Shown here: in pieces, positions 60,333 to 64,000 of the stretch
Numbering within the stretch: the stretch's first letter is position 1
Layout: every line of letters begins with the position of its first letter
Origin: Ilumatobacteraceae bacterium
GTDB taxonomy: Bacteria; Actinomycetota; Acidimicrobiia; Acidimicrobiales; Ilumatobacteraceae
Assembly: GCA_021299715.1 (NCBI GenBank)
Contig: JAJTEL010000001.1
Coordinates: 271,171 to 335,170, forward strand
DNA length: 64,000 bases
Reading direction: 5' to 3'
Translations under genes and position numbers: made by a program
Notes under the pieces: model-generated
The model's database searches: none
What the model was told of the DNA's origin: nothing
Seen by the model: the letters and a program-made list of their open reading frames with translations, nothing else

Positions 60333-61805
60333 ATGGAACATTTTGACGTCGTTGTTGTTGGCGCTGGAATCTCTGGAATTGGCGCTGGTTACTTCCTGCA
60401 ACGCGAGTGTCCGAATGCGACCTTTGCGATTATTGAAGGCAGAGAAGCCCTCGGTGGAACATGGGACCTGTTTCGTTACCCCGGCGTTCGCTCCGACAGT
60501 GATATGCACACGCTTGGCTACAGCTTTAAGCCATGGACAGCAGACAAATCAATTGCGGACGGCCCGTCAATTCTTTCGTACCTGAACGAAACCGTTGATC
60601 AGTTTGGGCTGCGTGACAAGATTCGATTCAACACCTTGGTGACAAGTGCTTCGTGGTCAACCGATGATGCGAAGTGGACCCTTACTGCGTCGAATGCAAA
60701 AACTGGCGAGCAACTGACGTATTCATGCAATTTTCTCTACATGTGTTCGGGCTACTACTCCTACAAGAGTGGGTACACGCCAGAGTTCCCCGGTATTGAA
60801 TCGTTTACGGGGACCGTGGTTCACCCGCAGAAATGGCCGGAGTCATTGGACTACGCAGGTAAGCGAGTAGTCGTTATTGGTTCGGGCGCAACCGCCATGA
60901 CTTTGGTGCCAGCAATGGCAGCAACCGCTGCTCATGTCACTATGTTGCAGCGTTCCCCTACATATGTAGTGGCACGACCCGACAGCGACAGCATTGCAAT
61001 TACGTTGCGTAAGTTCTTGCCTCAGTCGTGGGCCTATGGCATTACACGCTGGAAGAACACCACGATGCAGCAGTTCGTGTACAAGAGAACTCGCACAAAG
61101 CCAGAACAAGTGAAAGACGCTCTGCTGAAAGGTGTGCGTGACGCGTTAGGTGAGGACTACGACGTAGAGACCCACTTCACGCCTTCGTACAACCCGTGGG
61201 ACCAGCGCCTGTGCCTTGTGCCAAATGGCGACTTGTTCACATCCATTAAAGAGGGAAGTTCGTCAGTAGTCACCGATCACATAGAACGAATTGACGCAAC
61301 GGGTATTCAGTTGGCATCTGGTGGCCGAATTGACTGCGACATCATTGTTACGGCGACTGGTCTCAACTTGGTCACATTGGGCGAGATGAGTTTCTCTATT
61401 GACGGAGAAGCGGTCGATTTTTCTCGTACCTGGTCTTATAAGGGCTGCGCATACTCTGGTGTTCCTAACCTGGCATCAAGTTTCGGGTACATCAACGCCT
61501 CGTGGACCTTGCGAGCCGACCTCACATGTGAATATGTCTGTCGCCTCATTAACCACATGAGAAAGACGCGCACTTCTATCTGTACGCCCACCTTGCGCGA
61601 ATCCGATGCCAACATGCCTGAACGCCCCTGGATTGACAATTTCTCTGCAGGGTATATGGAGCGCGTCATGCATCAGTTTCCACGTCAAGGGGACAAAGAA
61701 CCCTGGATTAATCCGCAGAACTACAAGCGCGACAAGAAGATGTTCCGAGAGTCGCCCATTGACGACGGCGTGATGATTTTCTCTGCAGCGCGCGAACGCG
61801 TTTAG
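60333..61805 (+). CDS. Flavin-containing monooxygenase, Baeyer-Villiger type
   Basis: This is a 490-residue FAD/NADPH enzyme. It has an N-terminal FAD fold VVVVGAGISGIGAGYFL, then GGTWDLFRYPGVRSDSDM. The Baeyer-Villiger fingerprint F-x-G-x3-H-x3-W is present as FTGTVVHPQKW near residue 154, and the NADP fold as VVVIGSGATAMTLVPAM. It converts ketones to esters or hydroxylates lipophilic substrates. Similar mycobacterial proteins are EthA-like. It is 9 bases behind the exporter but with its own -10 box. Confidence 0.92.
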   Translation: MEHFDVVVVGAGISGIGAGYFLQRECPNATFAIIEGREALGGTWDLFRYPGVRSDSDMHTLGYSFKPWTADKSIADGPSILSYLNETVDQFGLRDKIRFNTLVTSASWSTDDAKWTLTASNAKTGEQLTYSCNFLYMCSGYYSYKSGYTPEFPGIESFTGTVVHPQKWPESLDYAGKRVVVIGSGATAMTLVPAMAATAAHVTMLQRSPTYVVARPDSDSIAITLRKFLPQSWAYGITRWKNTTMQQFVYKRTRTKPEQVKDALLKGVRDALGEDYDVETHFTPSYNPWDQRLCLVPNGDLFTSIKEGSSSVVTDHIERIDATGIQLASGGRIDCDIIVTATGLNLVTLGEMSFSIDGEAVDFSRTWSYKGCAYSGVPNLASSFGYINASWTLRADLTCEYVCRLINHMRKTRTSICTPTLRESDANMPERPWIDNFSAGYMERVMHQFPRQGDKEPWINPQNYKRDKKMFRESPIDDGVMIFSAARERV

Positions 61806-61828
61806 GGCGAAATTTCATACAAAACGGT

Positions 61829-62500
61829 TTACGTAGGGCCGACCAGTCGAAATGTGGTGCCAACGGCCACAAATTCTTCACCGTAACGCGCCGGGTCTAC
61901 GGCGTGCAGAAGAACAGTGTGTAATCCCTCGCCTTGTGCGGTGGGCGGAGTGAATGCAACGTCATGATTGATGCAAAGTTCAGTCCATCGAGTGGAACTC
62001 GCTTGTGGGTCAATCACTGCGACTTCGTAGCCAACAATTGCCTGTGCAACCGATGATTCGCGTCGTTCTTTCCACTTTTTTCCTGCCCATGGCCATTCGC
62101 CGGGTAGGTCCGTTTGATCAATTGAAACAAGGGTTCCTGACGTGTCGCGCGGGTGCATGTGGTGACCACGAATTCCGGGAACGGAACCTTCCCACACAAA
62201 TCGAACTCCGTTGTTCTTTGCATGAGCAACTAACTCGTCAACGTTGTCGGTGTCGTAAATGGCCATGTATCCACCGTCGCCACCACGTTTTTCTAGAAGT
62301 CGTCCAGCGGTGGTGTTAGTGCGAATGGGGGAGACAATCTCGATGAACTGATCTCCAATGCAGAACAAGGCATTGTGAAGACCGAACTCGGCCACCCCTG
62401 GGTCTTGGAAAATCACATCGGTATCAAGAGCCGTTGAGAGCTCGGAAATGGCGGCGTCAAGGTCGGCTGCCACGAGAGCAATTTGTCGAATTCTGATCAT
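61829..62500 (-). CDS. VOC-family (glyoxalase-like) protein
   Basis: This 223-residue protein has an N-terminal VOC module (IRQIALVAADLDAAISELSTAL, then GDQFIEIVSP, GGYMAIYDTDNVDELVAHAKNNGV). A second, more diverged half is organised similarly and is preceded by HMHPRDTSGTLVSID. Metal-binding His and Glu are plausible. The function is unknown. I chose ATG 62500 because TAGGGT lies exactly six bases upstream. The in-frame GTG 62506 would abut that box. Confidence 0.75.
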   Translation of the reverse strand: MIRIRQIALVAADLDAAISELSTALDTDVIFQDPGVAEFGLHNALFCIGDQFIEIVSPIRTNTTAGRLLEKRGGDGGYMAIYDTDNVDELVAHAKNNGVRFVWEGSVPGIRGHHMHPRDTSGTLVSIDQTDLPGEWPWAGKKWKERRESSVAQAIVGYEVAVIDPQASSTRWTELCINHDVAFTPPTAQGEGLHTVLLHAVDPARYGEEFVAVGTTFRLVGPT

Positions 62501-62506
62501 TTCCAC

Positions 62507-62512
62507 ACCCTA
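62507..62512 (-). promoter_or_regulatory. -10 box TAGGGT deciding the VOC gene start
   Basis: TAGGGT plus six bases precedes ATG 62500 on the minus strand. Confidence 0.5.
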
Positions 62513-62554
62513 GACCCTGGGAAACCCTTACAAATCAACGGGTTCAGAAAGCCT

Positions 62555-62590
62555 GTGGATATCCACCACTTCTGTGTGACATTCGTTACA
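62555..62590. promoter_or_regulatory. Two palindromes upstream of the small membrane protein gene
   Basis: GTGGATATCCAC (62555-62566) is a perfect 12-bp palindrome and, with its flanking T, resembles a DnaA box (TGTGGATAT). TGTGAC-ATTC-GTTACA (62575-62590) is a near-perfect dyad. Both lie in the 129-base gap between the divergent VOC and membrane-protein genes. Confidence 0.35.
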
Positions 62591-62629
62591 TTTCCTTTGG
62601 GCGGGGGCTTACTCGAAAGAGGTATCCCT

Positions 62630-62950
62630 ATGTACACACTTGGCTCACTCATCTTGTTGGCCATCCTCCTCGGCGCTGTCATGCCTGTGTTCCACAGCAT
62701 CACCAGCACCGTCAAGTTGGATGCAATCATCAACCGCTTGCCCGTTATCAAGGATCACATCACTCTTGCAGTGAGCATTCTTCTTGTCTGGGCTCTTGAC
62801 ATCAGCATCGTTTCCACAATGACCGGCTCCATGCGCGAATCATGGATGACCATCGTCGTTGACGGATGCATCGTGTACGGAATGGTTCCTGTGAAGGATG
62901 CCATCGTGCAATTCATCAGCCGCGGTCTTACCAACCTTCGCGCTGCTTAA
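62630..62950 (+). CDS. Small integral membrane protein, function unknown
   Basis: This 106-residue hydrophobic protein starts MYTLGSLILLAILLGAVMPV. A loop with LDAIINRLPVIKDH follows, then a second helix ITLAVSILLVWALDISIV and a third TIVVDGCIVYGMVPVKDAIV. No family is recognised. The start is ATG 62630 with AAAGAGG seven bases upstream; the frame is open to 62483, but that part lies in the control region. A strong terminator follows at once, so it is a monocistronic, probably well-expressed gene. Confidence 0.7.
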   Translation: MYTLGSLILLAILLGAVMPVFHSITSTVKLDAIINRLPVIKDHITLAVSILLVWALDISIVSTMTGSMRESWMTIVVDGCIVYGMVPVKDAIVQFISRGLTNLRAA

Positions 62951-62976
62951 CAGTTACTCAACAACCTCCAAAGTGG

Positions 62977-63011
62977 AAGAGCCACCGCGAAAGCGGTGGC
63001 TCTTCTTTTTT
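62977..63011. terminator. Strong intrinsic terminator
   Basis: A 12-bp perfect stem, AAGAGCCACCGC-GAAA-GCGGTGGCTCTT, is followed by CTTTTTTC. It also lies behind the convergent acyl-CoA dehydrogenase gene. Confidence 0.92.
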
Positions 63012-63025
63012 CGTACTGGTACGCG

Positions 63026-64000
63026 TTAGCTACGTGGAACTTTGCTCCATGCAATGTCTTTGTCGACACGTGGTTCTCCGGGCAAACCAAGCACTTGTTC
63101 ACCAAGAATGTTGCGCATGATTTCGCTAGTGCCGCCTTCAATGGAGTTCGCACGCACTCGCAAGAATGCATGACGAACACCGCCTTCAGATCCGTCCACT
63201 GACAATGAATCGGGGCGACGGAACGAGAAGTCGTAACCGACCATGCCATCAGCACCCATGAGTTCAATACTGAATTCTGTGACTTTCTTGTTGAAGTCGG
63301 CCAACATCAATTTTGAAATAGAGCCTTCAGGTCCGGGGTTTCCGGCCTTCGCAGCTTGCGCAGCACGCATGTTGGTGAGGCGCAACGCTTCGCTCTTGCA
63401 GAACAAACGCATCAATTGGTCTTTGTGTCCCTCACTACGTGCCTCTGCTGGTTTGCTGTTCCAAATCTTGATGGCTTCGTCAATGGGGCCGCGGCGTTTT
63501 GCGTTTCCGCCACCACCGCCACCAATTGCGGTGCGCTCGTTCATCAATGTTGTCAATGCGGCGCGCCACCCTTCACCAACTTCGCCAATGCGATGAGCAT
63601 CTGGCACGCGAGCGTCGGTCATATAGACCTCGTTGAATTCTGCTTCGCCTGTGATTTGACGTAGTGGTCGAACTTCAACACCTGGTGCTTTCATGTCGAG
63701 TGCGAAGTAGGTCATGCCTTTGTGTTTTGGTGCATCGGGGTCTGTGCGCGTGACCAACATTCCCCAGTCGGCAAGGTGGGCGAGTGTGTTCCACACTTTT
63801 TGTCCGTTGATGATCCATTCATCACCGTCGCGTACCGCTTTCGTGCCGAGTCCCGCAAAGTCGCTGCCAGCACCGGGTTCTGAAAACAACTGGCACCACA
63901 ATTCTTCGCCAGTAAACATTGGGCGTAAGAAACGCTTCTTCACATCGTCGCTTCCGTGCGTGACGATGGTGGGGCCAGCAAGCGCCATGAAAAAACTGGC
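63026..64000 (-). CDS. Acyl-CoA dehydrogenase, C-terminal part (start beyond right edge)
   Basis: About 324 residues are visible; the frame is still open at base 64000, so roughly 80 N-terminal residues are missing. FSEPGAGSDFAGLGTKAVRDGDEWIINGQKVW is the FAD/substrate region and MTYFALDMKAPGVEVRPLRQITGEAEFNEVYMTDARVP the middle beta domain. The C-terminal helical domain ends with RANSIEGGTSEIMRNILGEQVLGLP. Such enzymes oxidise acyl-CoA in fatty-acid or steroid breakdown. An ATG at 63988 exists but is internal. Confidence 0.93.
   Translation of the reverse strand, partial: ASFFMALAGPTIVTHGSDDVKKRFLRPMFTGEELWCQLFSEPGAGSDFAGLGTKAVRDGDEWIINGQKVWNTLAHLADWGMLVTRTDPDAPKHKGMTYFALDMKAPGVEVRPLRQITGEAEFNEVYMTDARVPDAHRIGEVGEGWRAALTTLMNERTAIGGGGGGNAKRRGPIDEAIKIWNSKPAEARSEGHKDQLMRLFCKSEALRLTNMRAAQAAKAGNPGPEGSISKLMLADFNKKVTEFSIELMGADGMVGYDFSFRRPDSLSVDGSEGGVRHAFLRVRANSIEGGTSEIMRNILGEQVLGLPGEPRVDKDIAWSKVPRS

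Noticed and set aside
59556-60509. 317-codon minus-strand ORF
   Set aside because: It lies opposite the clear ATPase domain of the ABC exporter and shows no domain or ribosome site.

Overview
The window looks like a chromosomal segment from an actinobacterium, most likely an aquatic member of the Acidimicrobiia. That placement is inference from gene content: a CarD-type RNA polymerase regulator, FbiC and several deazaflavin/F420-type enzymes, a single-chain FtsK, RNase J, the pnp-dapB and dapA-rnj-ftsK-rimO-pgsA-cinA neighbourhoods, a green-type proton-pumping rhodopsin, and many fatty-acid and CoA-ester enzymes. No rRNA or CRISPR array is present. There are two tRNA genes, Arg(UCU) and Gly(UCC).

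Layout. 1-4.7 kb: the start of a secreted Thr/Pro-rich protein leaving the left edge, a divergent glycosyltransferase/HAD pair, a luciferase-like oxidoreductase and a PQ-loop membrane protein. 4.7-17.5 kb: a core block with leuS facing rbfA-truB-ribF, then rpsO-pnp-dapB. Between ribF and rpsO sits an oppositely oriented flavin/deazaflavin operon (ribE, a chorismate mutase-VOC fusion, fbiC). 17.6-26.9 kb: tpx, a DedA-like protein, an acyl-CoA synthetase, a DUF262-HNH gene, an amino-acid ABC importer, and a TetR/diiron-protein pair. 26.9-37.3 kb: the housekeeping run dapA, rnj, ftsK, a SMP-30 protein, rimO, pgsA, an MFS transporter, cinA and tRNA-Arg. 37.3-41.2 kb: a large binding-protein/beta-propeller fusion just behind the tRNA, then the rhodopsin. 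41.4-64 kb: carD, then a catabolic and lipid region (dehydrogenase, aminotransferase, thiolase, enoyl-CoA hydratase, hydrolases, LLM and Ddn-type enzymes, AMP-ligase, desaturase), a heterodimeric ABC exporter, a Baeyer-Villiger-type monooxygenase, and an acyl-CoA dehydrogenase cut by the right edge.

Three things stand out. (1) Two single-gene islets lie inside direct repeats that copy the 3' end of a host gene. The DUF262-HNH gene is bracketed by a 38-bp repeat copying the end of the ABC ATPase gene. The binding-protein/propeller gene is bracketed by a 12-bp repeat copying the end of tRNA-Arg. Neither islet carries a recombinase. (2) About sixteen transcription units have a TANNNT box (one is CATAAT) ending 6-7 bases before the start codon. 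This indicates widespread leaderless transcription and fixes several start codons. (3) The rpsO-pnp spacer holds one CCGCCAACA that can pair with either of two TGTTGGCGG copies, which suggests a switching leader.

Functionally, fbiC builds the deazaflavin chromophore from tyrosine and a riboflavin precursor. Its operon partners (riboflavin synthase and a chorismate mutase fusion) belong to the flavin and aromatic pathways. Users of F420 or flavin (two LLM proteins, one Ddn-like protein) lie in the same window.
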